From the NCBI GenBank assembly GCA_951812575.1, contig OX638322.1:2293925-2357924 (forward strand): a stretch of 64,000 bases of DNA, read 5' to 3'. The position numbers and the translations under genes were made by a program. Below, in pieces: positions 55,078-64,000 of the stretch. The notes beneath the pieces were generated by a model, which ran no database searches, was not told the DNA's origin, and saw nothing but the letters and a program-made list of their open reading frames with translations. The stretch comes from Candidatus Binatia bacterium (GTDB taxonomy: Bacteria; Desulfobacterota; Binatia; Bin18). Within the stretch, counting starts at the first letter, position 1. Every line of letters starts with the position of its first letter.

Positions 55078-55761
55078 ATGAGTGAGCGCTTTTTTTCCGA
55101 AGAAGAAATCCGTGAGATGGGCAAACGCACCGTGGACCGTTTAACGGAAGCTATTGACGCCGGGGATGCCGAGCAGGCCAAGAAGATTGCGAACCGCATG
55201 TATAATGAATTCCTCGGGATGCACGATCTGTACCGGAACTGGACGACCGCGACGCTGAGCGAGGTAGGGAAACGCTTTGGCGATGCGGTGCTGGAAGAGA
55301 TCATGACGGCCGGCGTGAAAGCCTGGTGGCTGCCGAATCTGGAAAAAATGCCACAGGACCCCCAAGAGCTGCCCCGGAAGATCAAGATGTTTGTGGCCGG
55401 TCTGCGGGGCCATCTTCAGCCCATGCATATTGAAGAGGATGAGGACAAGGTCGTTATTCAGATGCGGCCCTGTGGCAGTGGGGGACGCATGGTCCTCGAA
55501 GGCAAATACGAGGGACCTGACGCCTTTCATACGGTGGAAAAGCCGCAGCGGATGACCTATAACCGCGCTGACTTCCCCGTGTACTGTGCCCATGAGCCGC
55601 CGATGGAGTTGGTCGACATCGAAAAAAACGGAAAACCTTTTGTGGTGGTCGAGCCGGCCGCCGTGCTCGGAAAAGAGCACTGTTCTTTTATTATTTATAA
55701 AGACCCGGACAAAGTCCCGGAGAAATATTACGAACGGCTCGGCCTCAAGAAACCGGACTAG
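55078..55761 (+). CDS. Conserved protein of unknown function
   Basis: This 227-residue protein starts with AGGAGGGG eight bases before the ATG. An N-terminal helical half (EEEIREMGKRTVDRLTEAIDAGDAEQAKKIANRMYNEFLGMHDLYRNW) is followed by a beta-rich half with a striking motif, CGSGGRMVLEGKYEGPDAFHTVEKPQRMTYNRADFPVYCAHEPP and then CSFIIY, which holds three conserved Cys and two His. It resembles proteins of uncultured soil and sponge bacteria that I cannot name. It may bind metal. It lies 20 bases before the FIST gene, on the same strand. Confidence 0.7.
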   Translation: MSERFFSEEEIREMGKRTVDRLTEAIDAGDAEQAKKIANRMYNEFLGMHDLYRNWTTATLSEVGKRFGDAVLEEIMTAGVKAWWLPNLEKMPQDPQELPRKIKMFVAGLRGHLQPMHIEEDEDKVVIQMRPCGSGGRMVLEGKYEGPDAFHTVEKPQRMTYNRADFPVYCAHEPPMELVDIEKNGKPFVVVEPAAVLGKEHCSFIIYKDPDKVPEKYYERLGLKKPD

Positions 55762-55781
55762 GCCGGTTGTGAGGAGTAGAC

Positions 55782-56975
55782 ATGCTCGTTGCTGGAGTTG
55801 GTCTCTCAAAACAACACGACACCGAACAGGCCACGCGGGAAGCGGCCCAGGCGGCCTTGAGTCAGGCGGGGGGCGACCACGCCGACTTTGCCCTGGTCTT
55901 TGCCACCGCCCACCACGGGGCCGGGTACGGGCGCGTCCTGCGTACGGTCCGCGCTGAAACGCAGGCCAGTCAGGTTGTCGGCTGTAGTGCCGGTGGCGTG
56001 CTGACCACGGCTGGAGAAGTGGAACGCGCGCCGGGGGTTGCGGTCTTGGCCGTGCGGTCGGACACCTTGTCCGCCCAGCGCTTTTTTGTTCCTCAACTGC
56101 GCGGCCGGGCACGGACGGTTGGCCAGGAGGTCGTGTCCAGCCTCACGCCTCACCTCGGTCCCGAAAATCTGGGGCTTGTCTTCCCCGACACGTATAATTT
56201 CGACTCCCAGGCGTTCTTTGACGGGATCGCCGAAGGCGGGCTCGCGGACGTGCCTTTTGTTGGCGGCGGGGCGTCTGAGGACGGGAGTGTGGGTGAGACC
56301 TTCCAGTTATGTGGAGACACGGTCAGTAGTGACGCAGTCAGTGGCGCGCTGCTGAGCGGCCAATTCACCTATACCATTGGTATCACCCAGGCCTGCCAAC
56401 CGGTGAGCCCCGTGCATCGGGTGACGAAAGCCCACAACAATCTCATTCTTGAGCTTGACGGCAGGCCAGCGTTTGAGGTCTTTGCCGAATGCGTGAGTCC
56501 CCAACTCCGCGAGGACCTGCGTCGTGCCGCGGCGTATATCTTCGTTGGCCTGCCGGTCGACGCCGAACGCCAGCATATTGCCCCTGGCGAATACGTGGTG
56601 CGGAATCTCGTCGGCTTTGATCCGGAGCGCGGGATTATTGCGGTGGCGGACCAGATCGTCGAAGGCCAGAAGCTGGTCTTCACCTTACGCGACGGGAACG
56701 GCGCACGGACCGACCTGAAACGGGAGCTGGAAGCGCAGGACCGGAGCTGGCAGCATAGCCGCCCGGCATTTGGTCTCTATTTCAACTGTGTGGGACGTGG
56801 CAGCGGGCTCTACGGGATTCCCGATATCGATTCTTCTTATCTCAACCAATACCTGGCCGATGTGCCGGTTATCGGGTTTTTTACCGGCTGCGAGATCGCC
56901 CCCGTGCAGCGCCAAGCCATCGTCCACCAGTACTCCGGTGTCCTTGTCCTCGTTGGCGAAAAGCAGCTGCACTAA
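55782..56975 (+). CDS. FIST N and C domain protein
   Basis: This 397-residue protein has an N-terminal FIST_N domain (residues about 30-210, with VVGCSAGGVLT and FVGGGASEDG) and a C-terminal FIST_C domain (about 215-380, with FFTGCEIAPV and GLYGIPDIDSSYLNQYL). FIST proteins are sensors of small amino acids or quorum signals in some bacteria. It has no membrane helix, so it is cytosolic. GAGGAG is just before the ATG. It is downstream of the unknown protein and probably in the same transcript. Confidence 0.93.
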   Translation: MLVAGVGLSKQHDTEQATREAAQAALSQAGGDHADFALVFATAHHGAGYGRVLRTVRAETQASQVVGCSAGGVLTTAGEVERAPGVAVLAVRSDTLSAQRFFVPQLRGRARTVGQEVVSSLTPHLGPENLGLVFPDTYNFDSQAFFDGIAEGGLADVPFVGGGASEDGSVGETFQLCGDTVSSDAVSGALLSGQFTYTIGITQACQPVSPVHRVTKAHNNLILELDGRPAFEVFAECVSPQLREDLRRAAAYIFVGLPVDAERQHIAPGEYVVRNLVGFDPERGIIAVADQIVEGQKLVFTLRDGNGARTDLKRELEAQDRSWQHSRPAFGLYFNCVGRGSGLYGIPDIDSSYLNQYLADVPVIGFFTGCEIAPVQRQAIVHQYSGVLVLVGEKQLH

Positions 56976-56987
56976 GGCAGTCTGGGG

Positions 56988-57344
56988 TCAAAACGGGAAT
57001 AAATTCCCGAAAAATCCCTCGTCGTCGCTTGAGGCGACCGGCTCGTCTTCGTCGTCGTCCATAAAGCCCTTGAACGGGTTATACTTCGAGAGCAGCCCCG
57101 GCTTGGTAATGGTTTCTCCCGCCCCAGGGTCAATGTCACGGGCTCTGCCATACGTTGGCGTTGCGGTCTGAAACTGTCCCGGCTCCTGAAGATAGGTGAC
57201 GCCCAGGTCGCGGTCATCATCACAGCAGCCTCTGCTAAACGGCAGCCAGGAGCAGGATGCTCCGAACACGATCAGGCTCGCGCACAAGACCGCGCGGATA
57301 TACGTTGGTGCCTTCACATTACAGAAATTCGAGAAGTGGCTCAC
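56988..57344 (-). CDS. Small lipoprotein
   Basis: This 118-residue protein has a lipobox LIVFGASC at residues 24-31, so the mature protein is lipid-anchored. The mature part is acidic and Asp/Glu-rich near the end (DDDEDEPVASSDDEG), with no recognised domain. It converges on the FIST gene with 12 bases between stops. Confidence 0.65.
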   Translation of the reverse strand: MSHFSNFCNVKAPTYIRAVLCASLIVFGASCSWLPFSRGCCDDDRDLGVTYLQEPGQFQTATPTYGRARDIDPGAGETITKPGLLSKYNPFKGFMDDDEDEPVASSDDEGFFGNLFPF

Positions 57345-57402
57345 TGTACAATCTTTTCCAGTACGGTTCTCTCTCGGGTTTCGGCCGGGAATCTCCCAGG
57401 CG

Positions 57403-57741
57403 CTATTTCAGCCGAACTGCCGTTCCAGTCGCGACCAGCAGCAACATGCCTTTTCCTCCGCCGCTGATTTCGCTGTAATCCATATCGACGCCGACAACCG
57501 CATCGGCACCGAGCTGCGAGGCTTGCTCCGCGAGTTCTTCCAGACAGGTGTCTTTGGCTTGCCGTAGCGCCTTTTGGTGGGTCCCGCTTCGACCGCCAAA
57601 AAAGTCTCGCAGGCCACCCAGCATATCCCGAAAGACGTTGATACCCAAAACGCACTCGGCGCTGACAATGCCAAGCGCTTCCTGAATGGTGCGACCCGGA
57701 ACTGCGGGGGTCGTGGTCATATTGTTTCTGGCAATCGGCAT
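57403..57741 (-). CDS. ybjQ: YbjQ (UPF0145) family protein
   Basis: This 112-residue protein matches UPF0145/YbjQ: a conserved VSAECVLGINVFRDMLGGLRDFFGGRSGTHQKALRQAKDTCLEELAEQASQLGADAVVGVDMDYSEI region in which the GADAVVGVDxDY core is typical. The fold is a heavy-metal-associated-like alpha/beta domain; function is unclear. I chose the ATG at 57741; the ATG at 57720 is an alternative. Confidence 0.88.
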   Translation of the reverse strand: MPIARNNMTTTPAVPGRTIQEALGIVSAECVLGINVFRDMLGGLRDFFGGRSGTHQKALRQAKDTCLEELAEQASQLGADAVVGVDMDYSEISGGGKGMLLLVATGTAVRLK

Positions 57742-57855
57742 AGACGGCTTCCGCTAGGTTGTAGTCTCACGGCGGTTATACATAACTGGAAAATTCTCCG
57801 GCCACTACCACACCGCACGCGCATTCTCTTCCCGGATGGTTTCTTATCAAGAAAA

Positions 57856-60507
57856 TCAGAACGGTGAGACCTCGGGCGGCGGCCCGAACAAAACACGCAG
57901 GGCGATGTCGGCCAGGAGGAAGAAGAGGGCGATGACAATGAGGGTGTTTTCGAGCGGGTGGAGGAGGACTTTCCGGCCGCCCCGGATGTGGGAAGTGAGT
58001 TCGTCAAACGTCGGGTTGAGGCTGCCGCCCGTTCCTTCGGCCAGGGCGTGCAGCAATGGCCGGTTGGGTTGTTGCTGGCGATATTCCCTCAACGCACCAT
58101 CCACTTCTTGTCCAACCAGAACCGTCTGACTCCGCTGATTCAGAATCGTATTGCCTCTGCGTTTGACAATGGTAACGGGGACGTTGCCCGTGTAGCGGGC
58201 GGGCAGGACGGCTTCGGAGATACGCGGGGCGACCGGCATGAGGGTCAGGGTCTCACTCCGGGTTCCGCTGGCCAGGCGGACCTGGAGGATGCTGTCATCG
58301 GTATTGTCAAAGGATTCGACCCGGAGGATCGTGCGTTCGCCACGCTTGGTCGCGCTCAGTCGATAATCCAGCGGGGTTTCATTCCGCATGGCCCAGCGAA
58401 CCGCCTGAGACCAGAATTTCCCGAAGCGTTCCCAGCGTATCCAATCTCCTGAGCCGGCGCCGCTCGGATCAAACGGCACGACGACGACCTTGCCCAGACC
58501 GTACTGCCAGGTGGCCAGGAGCGGGTCCCGTTCGCCGTGGACGTCGGTATAGAGCTGGACGTTCGCCCGCTTCTTGGGCTTGGTCAGCATATACTCGTCC
58601 AGGGCCGGGAAGTCGGACAGGCCGCGTAAAATCTGTCCCCGAACGTCGACCTGGGGGACGATATCCTTGGGACCTTCGTCTTCCTGACCTTGCTGGCGCA
58701 GGGTCTGACGGGTGTCCCGCACCAGGAGTTGGGGCAGCATGGTGGCGTCTTCAACATGGTAGAAACGCCCGCCTGTTTTTTCAGACATATACGACAGCAG
58801 TTGCAGGTTGACGGTATCGCTCCCAATCCGAATGGTCGTAATCGAGATCTGGCGCTGGGCAATGGTTTTAATCAAGGGATAATGATCGTTCGGGCTGCGG
58901 TTGGTATCGCCATCCGTGAGCAAAATAATATGCCGAATGGACCGCCGACTGCGACTCAGTTGATCGGCCGCGGCTTCCAGGGCGTTATAGAAATCCGTCC
59001 CGCCGCCATACCGAAGGCGCCCGATGCGACCCCGCAGCGTTGCGCGATTCTGTGACAGCCGCCTTAGTGCGGACAGGGCATAGGCTTCTGAGTCAAAGGC
59101 AATGGCACCCGCCAGATCGGTATTTTTGAGTTGACCCAGGACGGCGATGGCCGCCTTCTGCGCATACTCCATCTTTTGGCCGTCGTGCAGACCGCGCACG
59201 CGGCTGTTATAGCCCATGCTGTTCGAGCGGTCGATCAACAGAAAGAGGGCGATCGGAATCCGCTTCTTTTTCTGCGGACGCTGCTCGTGAAAGGAGACCG
59301 GCAAGAGACGTTCGATGGCGGAGTTTTGATAGTCGAGCGTCCCAAACGTCCGCGCTCCGCCGGCCATGAGAAAGCCCCCTCCAAAGTCGCGCACATAGCG
59401 CTCAATAGCGGTCATCTGCCGCGCGGTTACGTCTTTACGGCCGATGTCGTCAAAGACCACGCTATTATAATCGAGCAGCCGGGGCAGACTGGTTGGCAGC
59501 CCCTCGGGGCGCCGGAACTCGATGTCTACTTCCTTGAGCTGCAGGGCCCGCGCCAGATGGGTCTTTGGATTGTCGGTAATGACCAGGGCACGCGTTTTCC
59601 CGGCAACCGCCAGGCTGGTACTCTGGCTGTTGTTCCCGGCGATGGTATCGGCGTCCGTCTGCACCTCGGCTCGCAGCAGATAGTTGCCGCGCTGAAGGAT
59701 TTGAGCGGGGATCTCCAGAACCGACAGGCCGGGCTCCAGACTCACCGTTTGACGGGTCAGGAGTTGATCGTCGGCATAGATGTCGGCTCTGCCCGGAACA
59801 GGCTGGCCATGGCCGTTGCGCACAACGAGGCGCATATCAAATACGCTGCCCTCACGAGCCAGCGGCGGAACTACAAACTTTTCCAGGGAGACTTCGGCCT
59901 GCTGTCCGCCGGGGGGAATGACCGGATAAATGGCGATGCCCATCTGACGGGCCGCGGCGACGGTCTGGCGGGCCACGCCCGTTGTCTCATTGCCGTCGGT
60001 CAGGAGGAGCAGGCGTTTTTCCGCCCCCTCGGGATACAGGGCAAAGGAGCGTTCGAGCGCTTGCGCGATATTGGTGCTTGTTGCGCGGTCAGGCGACGGC
60101 AGCGATTCGGGCAAGGTCGCCTGGGTCGCCGGACCGGGGGCGAGAACGAGCTGGGTATCGGTTGCAAATGAGAGGATGGCAAGTTCATCTTGTGCGGAAA
60201 GCGCCGCTTTGAGCTGTCCCAGATAGGTCTGCATCCAGGTTCGGGCTACTGCGGCCATACTGTCTGAGGTATCAACCGCCGCTACAACGGCTAAGCGCTG
60301 ATCGGATAGAATGGTCTGATGGCTCAGACCGGCCAGGGCCAGAATAATCAGGAGCGCGGCCACCGTCCGCAGCAGCGTTGCGCCCAGGAGCACACCTCGC
60401 CGAGAGCGGCCGCGTAAGGGCAGCCACAGCAAAGGTAGCAGCAGCAGGAGCCACAAGAACTTCGGCGACAGAATCGTGTATGCCTGGCCAAAAATTTCAG
60501 CCGTCAT
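57856..60507 (-). CDS. Large VWA-domain membrane protein (Bat-operon type)
   Basis: This 883-residue protein has three or so helices (about 18-38, 43-60 and near the C-terminus), two vWA-like domains (one from about 75, VAAVDTSDSM; the second from about 410, FLLIDRSNSMGYN with ITDGDTNRSPND) and a GATase-like part between them (VFDDIGRKDVTARQ...MAGGARTFG). Both vWA domains have the DxSxS metal-binding loop. The start is at 60507, overlapping the stop of the preceding gene. Together with the neighbours it forms a Bat-like complex. Confidence 0.85.
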   Translation of the reverse strand: MTAEIFGQAYTILSPKFLWLLLLLPLLWLPLRGRSRRGVLLGATLLRTVAALLIILALAGLSHQTILSDQRLAVVAAVDTSDSMAAVARTWMQTYLGQLKAALSAQDELAILSFATDTQLVLAPGPATQATLPESLPSPDRATSTNIAQALERSFALYPEGAEKRLLLLTDGNETTGVARQTVAAARQMGIAIYPVIPPGGQQAEVSLEKFVVPPLAREGSVFDMRLVVRNGHGQPVPGRADIYADDQLLTRQTVSLEPGLSVLEIPAQILQRGNYLLRAEVQTDADTIAGNNSQSTSLAVAGKTRALVITDNPKTHLARALQLKEVDIEFRRPEGLPTSLPRLLDYNSVVFDDIGRKDVTARQMTAIERYVRDFGGGFLMAGGARTFGTLDYQNSAIERLLPVSFHEQRPQKKKRIPIALFLLIDRSNSMGYNSRVRGLHDGQKMEYAQKAAIAVLGQLKNTDLAGAIAFDSEAYALSALRRLSQNRATLRGRIGRLRYGGGTDFYNALEAAADQLSRSRRSIRHIILLTDGDTNRSPNDHYPLIKTIAQRQISITTIRIGSDTVNLQLLSYMSEKTGGRFYHVEDATMLPQLLVRDTRQTLRQQGQEDEGPKDIVPQVDVRGQILRGLSDFPALDEYMLTKPKKRANVQLYTDVHGERDPLLATWQYGLGKVVVVPFDPSGAGSGDWIRWERFGKFWSQAVRWAMRNETPLDYRLSATKRGERTILRVESFDNTDDSILQVRLASGTRSETLTLMPVAPRISEAVLPARYTGNVPVTIVKRRGNTILNQRSQTVLVGQEVDGALREYRQQQPNRPLLHALAEGTGGSLNPTFDELTSHIRGGRKVLLHPLENTLIVIALFFLLADIALRVLFGPPPEVSPF

Positions 60508-62393
60508 CACACACCCTCCAGTGGAGAGCGCCACAAGGCGTAGAGCCACTCGGCAAAAAGCAACAGCGCGGCCAGCCAGTATAGATTCTGGCCAAATTCG
60601 ACCGGAATTTGCTGTACGGCTTTGGATGAGGTCTGGACTCCCGGCGACACGGCTGGTTGCACCGTGCCCGTATCGTCCCCGGTCTGGCGGCCAATGTCGG
60701 ATTCGGCTTCGTCAAAAAGATTGGCGTACAGCTCCGCCTGATAGCTCACAGTCTCAACCCGATAGATGCCCACTCGATCGAGCGACACGGTGTCGGCTTC
60801 AAGAACCTGAACTTCAGTCTGAGGCGTGGAGAGGCGTGCGCCGTCAAGGGGAGCGTCTGTGGGGAGAAAGAACACGTCTCCGGCGGGCAACAGGTGGGGG
60901 TCGAGCGGGTTGGGCGGGCGCAGCCAGCGCAGGGCGTTGAGAAAGAGGACGAGCAGGGTCAGATTGTCCGAGTCGGTCAGATTTCCCGCACCGAGATCAA
61001 AGGCCAGACAGACAATACGGTGACCGTTCCTCTCTCCCGTCAGGGCAAGCGGGATCTCGCCGTGGCTGGTCTTTGAGGAAATAAGGACCTGAGCCCAGGA
61101 GGGGAGGGCGAGAATACGGGCCTGCTTGAACGGCAGGGCCTCAACGTACTGCAGATTATGTAAAATTTCGTGCTCGTCGTTCCAGTCCAGAATCGTCAGG
61201 TCTGCGGCCTCGGTCAGCACGGGAAAGAGCGAGTTTTCAACCGGGGGAAAGATGTAGAGGCTATTGGCGGGGACGGCCTCGTCGGGAACAAATTGGTGGA
61301 ACAGGACTACGTCCTGTTCGTCCACTTGAGTGGGCGAGAAGTCCTCGGGCCTGGTGCTACGCAGCGTCACGCCGGGCAATACCCGACTGAGCTGCTGGAG
61401 TTCCTGGTGCAGGTGAGGAGCCGGAGAGACCAGGACTAACTGCGTCGAGCGGCGTTCAGCCACCCAGTTCAGGGCATGATTATCGACGGCTAAGGCGTCC
61501 TCGGACTCAAGATGTACGGCAAGCTGCCCCGGCCCGGTAAAACCGCCTAAAGAGAACGAACGGGTGTTGTTGGCCGAGAGGCTGAACGCTTCCTGAAAGA
61601 CCGTCTGGCCATTGAGTTCGACGCGTAACGTCGCCGTTTTTGTGCGGTTGGCGTAATTGCGAACGAGGATATAGGCCTGGGCCTGGGAGTAGTCCTGGAA
61701 AGGATTCTGGTAGACGTGGACCGAGGCCAAAGCCATATTATCGTCGGTCTCACCCACACGATGATAGGTCAACGCCTGTTGCTGTGTCTGTGACAGACTC
61801 AGCTGGTTGGACGGCAGGTCGGTAAAAACATGAATCTGGGCTTGCCGTCCGGCCCGGTCGCGCTGGACGAGGGCGAGTTCGATGCCCAGTTCCAACTGGG
61901 TGCCCGTATCCTGCGGCCGGAGGCCTTCGAGGCGGTGCAACACCAAGCGATGGTCTGTTGTAAAACCGCTGATGACCTGGGGCCGGGCCGCAATGCCGAT
62001 GAGCATGACTTCGTCAAGCGGCGCCAGCGCGTGGAGGACATCTTTGGCCTGGTCCAGGGCCAGATCAAAACGGCGCACGCCGTTTTCGCGCGCCTGCATG
62101 CTCGCCGACAGATCGAAGACGAGAATCTGCCGGTCTCCGCGCGTTTCGGTCACCGTGCGCGACCAGTACGGATGCAGTAAGCCCCCAATCAGCAACAGGA
62201 GGAGCAGGACCTGAAGGAGAAAGAGGAGGTCGGGCCGGAAGCGTCTGGAGCGCACGCGATCTTCTGGAACGTCTGTCCAGAACAGCAGGCTGGGGACTTC
62301 AATACGGGTGCGGGTCCGCTGGCGCAGATAGATCAGGACCAGAACGCCGAGCAGGGAAACGAACGGTAAGGCCGCTGGATTGAGGATACCCAT
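60507..62393 (-). CDS. BatA/BatB-type vWA membrane protein
   Basis: This 628-residue protein has an N-terminal BatA-type pair of helices (about 6-22 and 55-75), a vWA domain (LVFDLSASMQARENG from about 92) and a long periplasmic-type beta-rich region, ending in a C-terminal membrane helix (YWLAALLLFAEWLYALW). The MIDAS motif D-x-S-x-S is intact. It sits between a DUF58 gene and the large vWA gene, all on the same strand and with short gaps. Confidence 0.88.
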   Translation of the reverse strand: MGILNPAALPFVSLLGVLVLIYLRQRTRTRIEVPSLLFWTDVPEDRVRSRRFRPDLLFLLQVLLLLLLIGGLLHPYWSRTVTETRGDRQILVFDLSASMQARENGVRRFDLALDQAKDVLHALAPLDEVMLIGIAARPQVISGFTTDHRLVLHRLEGLRPQDTGTQLELGIELALVQRDRAGRQAQIHVFTDLPSNQLSLSQTQQQALTYHRVGETDDNMALASVHVYQNPFQDYSQAQAYILVRNYANRTKTATLRVELNGQTVFQEAFSLSANNTRSFSLGGFTGPGQLAVHLESEDALAVDNHALNWVAERRSTQLVLVSPAPHLHQELQQLSRVLPGVTLRSTRPEDFSPTQVDEQDVVLFHQFVPDEAVPANSLYIFPPVENSLFPVLTEAADLTILDWNDEHEILHNLQYVEALPFKQARILALPSWAQVLISSKTSHGEIPLALTGERNGHRIVCLAFDLGAGNLTDSDNLTLLVLFLNALRWLRPPNPLDPHLLPAGDVFFLPTDAPLDGARLSTPQTEVQVLEADTVSLDRVGIYRVETVSYQAELYANLFDEAESDIGRQTGDDTGTVQPAVSPGVQTSSKAVQQIPVEFGQNLYWLAALLLFAEWLYALWRSPLEGV

Positions 62394-62409
62394 ACGCCGC
62401 AGAAGATGC

Positions 62410-63309
62410 TCAGTGAAGGGTGACGAGTCCCACCTGGGCGAGTGCCTCCGTCACCGTTTCGGTGATAGGCTGCGCACTGGAGAGACGCGTATAGAGCACC
62501 CGGTGTTTATGACAGAACTGTTGGAGCGCGTCACAATGGACCGCCAGGGCGTGGTGATACTTCTCAAGGTTCGCCCGGCTGAGGGTGACCCAGCGTTCGG
62601 TCTGCTCTTCGACATCGTAGAGCTTGCCGCGCCGAAAAAGACGTTCCGGGCGAAGCTCGCTCTCGCCCAGCACCTGAATGGCTTTGACTTCATAGCCGCG
62701 CGCGATCAGAAAGAGCAGGGCGGCTTCATACTGCGTGGGTCGGGTCAGAAAGTCCGAGATCAGGACGACCACACCGGGCTCTTTGGTCTGCCGAATATAG
62801 GACTGAACCGACTCCCTGAGGTAGGTCTTCCCGCTCGGTGTCAGCGCTTCCAAAAAGGGGGAGACGCGAAGAAAACGGTTGCGATGACGTAAGAAGGGCG
62901 TTGCCAGAAAAGGGCGCGGGGGCGCAGACAGAGCAGCGATCCGGAGCGTATTATTACTGGAGAGTACGATATAGCTGAGCGCCGTGACCAGGTCCACGGC
63001 GTGGGTAAATTTCTCGTCTCTGGCAGGGGCGCCCATCGACGCGCTGGTGTCAAGAATGACATGAAACGGGATTTCCCTTTCAGCCGTAAACGTCTTGACT
63101 AGCAGCTGATCGAGTCGCCCGGCGGCATTCCAGTCTAAATAGCGAAAATCATCGCCGGGCGAATAGTCTTTGTAGGACTCGAATTCTACGCCCCAAGCCT
63201 GGCTCGTGCGTGGAATGGGCGTCTCCCCAGGACGGTGGCCGCGTGCGGCGCGGACACGCATACGCAGGCGGTCAAGCTGCTTGAAAAAGGCGGGATCGGT
63301 CAGACTCAC
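62410..63309 (-). CDS. DUF58 domain protein
   Basis: This 299-residue protein is a DUF58 member: the family signature GVEFESYKDYSPGDDFRYLDWNAAGR, then a vWA-like fold with ILDTSASM (about 87-94) and VVVLISDFLT. DUF58 proteins usually pair with MoxR ATPases, which is what lies upstream. It follows MoxR by 14 bases and precedes the BatA-like gene, so the order is MoxR-DUF58-BatA-vWA. Confidence 0.93.
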   Translation of the reverse strand: MSLTDPAFFKQLDRLRMRVRAARGHRPGETPIPRTSQAWGVEFESYKDYSPGDDFRYLDWNAAGRLDQLLVKTFTAEREIPFHVILDTSASMGAPARDEKFTHAVDLVTALSYIVLSSNNTLRIAALSAPPRPFLATPFLRHRNRFLRVSPFLEALTPSGKTYLRESVQSYIRQTKEPGVVVLISDFLTRPTQYEAALLFLIARGYEVKAIQVLGESELRPERLFRRGKLYDVEEQTERWVTLSRANLEKYHHALAVHCDALQQFCHKHRVLYTRLSSAQPITETVTEALAQVGLVTLH

Positions 63310-63323
63310 GCGCGGCCCTATTC

Positions 63324-64000
63324 CTATCGTTGGATTTTTTTGGCGGACTGCAAAATACGCTCAATGATCGAGGCCGGATCGACATTCTCTGCTTCGGCGG
63401 CAAAATTGAGCACCAGTCGGTGATTGAGGGCCGGCAGCATGACTTGGTCAACATCGTCGTAGCTGACGTTGGCCCGCCCATCGAGCAGGGCGGCGACTTT
63501 CGCGCCCAGCATCAGGGTCTGGCCACCTCGCGGACTGGAGCCGAAATTGACATAGCGGCTCACCAAGTCGTCTTTCGGCAAGGTTACCTCGGCCGTATCG
63601 GTCTGATTCATATACAGCGCGTCCGCCGGCAGCGTGGCATGAATCAGGGCTGCGATATACTCTTCAATATGGGGAGCAACCAGGACATCGCGGACCAGAT
63701 GCCGAAACGCCATGATCTTTTCGGCGGCTTCCGTTTCGGAAAAAACGGGCTGAATCTCCGGCTCAGTCGTGGTGGTGGTTGAGCTGATAATGCGTCGGAC
63801 CTCGTGGTGGGTGGGATAGGTCAGGCGGACCTTAAAAAAGAAGCGGTCAAGCTGGGCTTCAGGCAGCGGATAGGTGCCCTCCATTTCGATCGGGTTGAGC
63901 GTCGCCAGCACGAGAAAGGGCGGATGCAGTTGATAGGTGGTGCCGGCCACCGTGACCTGGAGTTCGGCCATGGCTTCGAGCAGCGCGGCCTGGGTTTTGG
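63324..64000 (-). CDS. MoxR-type AAA+ ATPase, C-terminal part
   Basis: The gene continues beyond the right edge (the visible frame starts KTQAALLEAM at 64000). The visible 225 residues hold the arginine-finger and sensor region (VLATLNPIEMEGTYPLPEAQLDRFFFKV, a MoxR hallmark), and the C-terminal lid helix (RGGQTLMLGAKVAALLDGRANVSYDDVD). MoxR ATPases are chaperones for vWA proteins. Walker motifs would be outside the window. Confidence 0.92.
   Translation of the reverse strand, partial: KTQAALLEAMAELQVTVAGTTYQLHPPFLVLATLNPIEMEGTYPLPEAQLDRFFFKVRLTYPTHHEVRRIISSTTTTTEPEIQPVFSETEAAEKIMAFRHLVRDVLVAPHIEEYIAALIHATLPADALYMNQTDTAEVTLPKDDLVSRYVNFGSSPRGGQTLMLGAKVAALLDGRANVSYDDVDQVMLPALNHRLVLNFAAEAENVDPASIIERILQSAKKIQR

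Overview
This 64 kb window looks like a chromosomal piece of an uncultivated Gram-negative bacterium. Outer-membrane porins, an RlpA/SPOR envelope protein, lipoproteins and sigma-54 (RpoN) promoters support that. The DNA looks GC-rich and carries dispersed palindromic intergenic repeats, a two-part TA-inserted IS630-type element and several toxin-antitoxin remnants. No rRNA or tRNA gene was seen, so the lineage is open. The gene mix would fit Tectomicrobia/Entotheonella or another delta-proteobacteria-like lineage, but that is a weak guess.

Layout. 1-8.2 kb: small unknown genes, a GNAT acetyltransferase, a GYD protein, two membrane-associated unknowns, an EVE-domain protein, a CocE/NonD hydrolase, a frame-broken CopG-like antitoxin next to an AAA/DUF4143 ATPase, and a UbiE/MenG methyltransferase. 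8.2-20.9 kb: a nitrate-assimilation region on the minus strand. It has a two-gene narK-nirA operon and an eight-gene operon nirB-nirD-(six-TM cytochrome-like protein)-nasA-(4x4Fe-4S)-Rieske-small TM protein-zinc ribbon. A DUF433/DUF5615 toxin-antitoxin pair on the plus strand sits between them. 21-29 kb: transglutaminase and CP-ATP-grasp/alpha-E genes with a truncated paralogue, a PPi-type phosphofructokinase and an outer-membrane barrel. 29-43 kb: an antiporter/EIIA fusion, then a minus-strand nitrogen-regulation block (porin-glnB-amt-histidine kinase-sigma-54 response regulator), a ferritin-like protein, glnE, an S1 protein and rpe. 43.8-47.7 kb: a decay zone with pieces of a DNA methyltransferase, a GHKL ATPase and a HicB protein, and a DUF2235 gene split by an IS630-family element. 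47.7-64 kb: TolB-like, Smr, RlpA, CutA, a glutaredoxin-like protein, CorC/CNNM, an aminotransferase-Mur ligase fusion, FIST, YbjQ and a MoxR/DUF58/VWA cluster that runs off the right edge.

The strongest theme is nitrogen. Three operons (narK-nirA, nirBD-nasA, porin-glnB-amt) each have a well-placed -24/-12 promoter. The two nitrate/nitrite promoters also share a GCGTGTTGCT-type element about 137-147 bp upstream, as expected for an enhancer-binding activator. The amt block ends with a kinase and a sigma-54 activator that could drive them. PII (GlnB), Amt, GlnE and this two-component pair make the window a compact nitrogen-control locus. The nitrate reductase is encoded with an unusual set of electron carriers (membrane b-type-like protein, polyferredoxin, anchored Rieske), which suggests that a nominally assimilatory enzyme may draw electrons from the quinol pool.

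The second theme is genome plasticity: an in-frame 9-bp minisatellite links two enzyme domains into one reading frame, related repeat sequence lies in the NirD N-terminus, and several genes have been broken by insertion, deletion or recombination.
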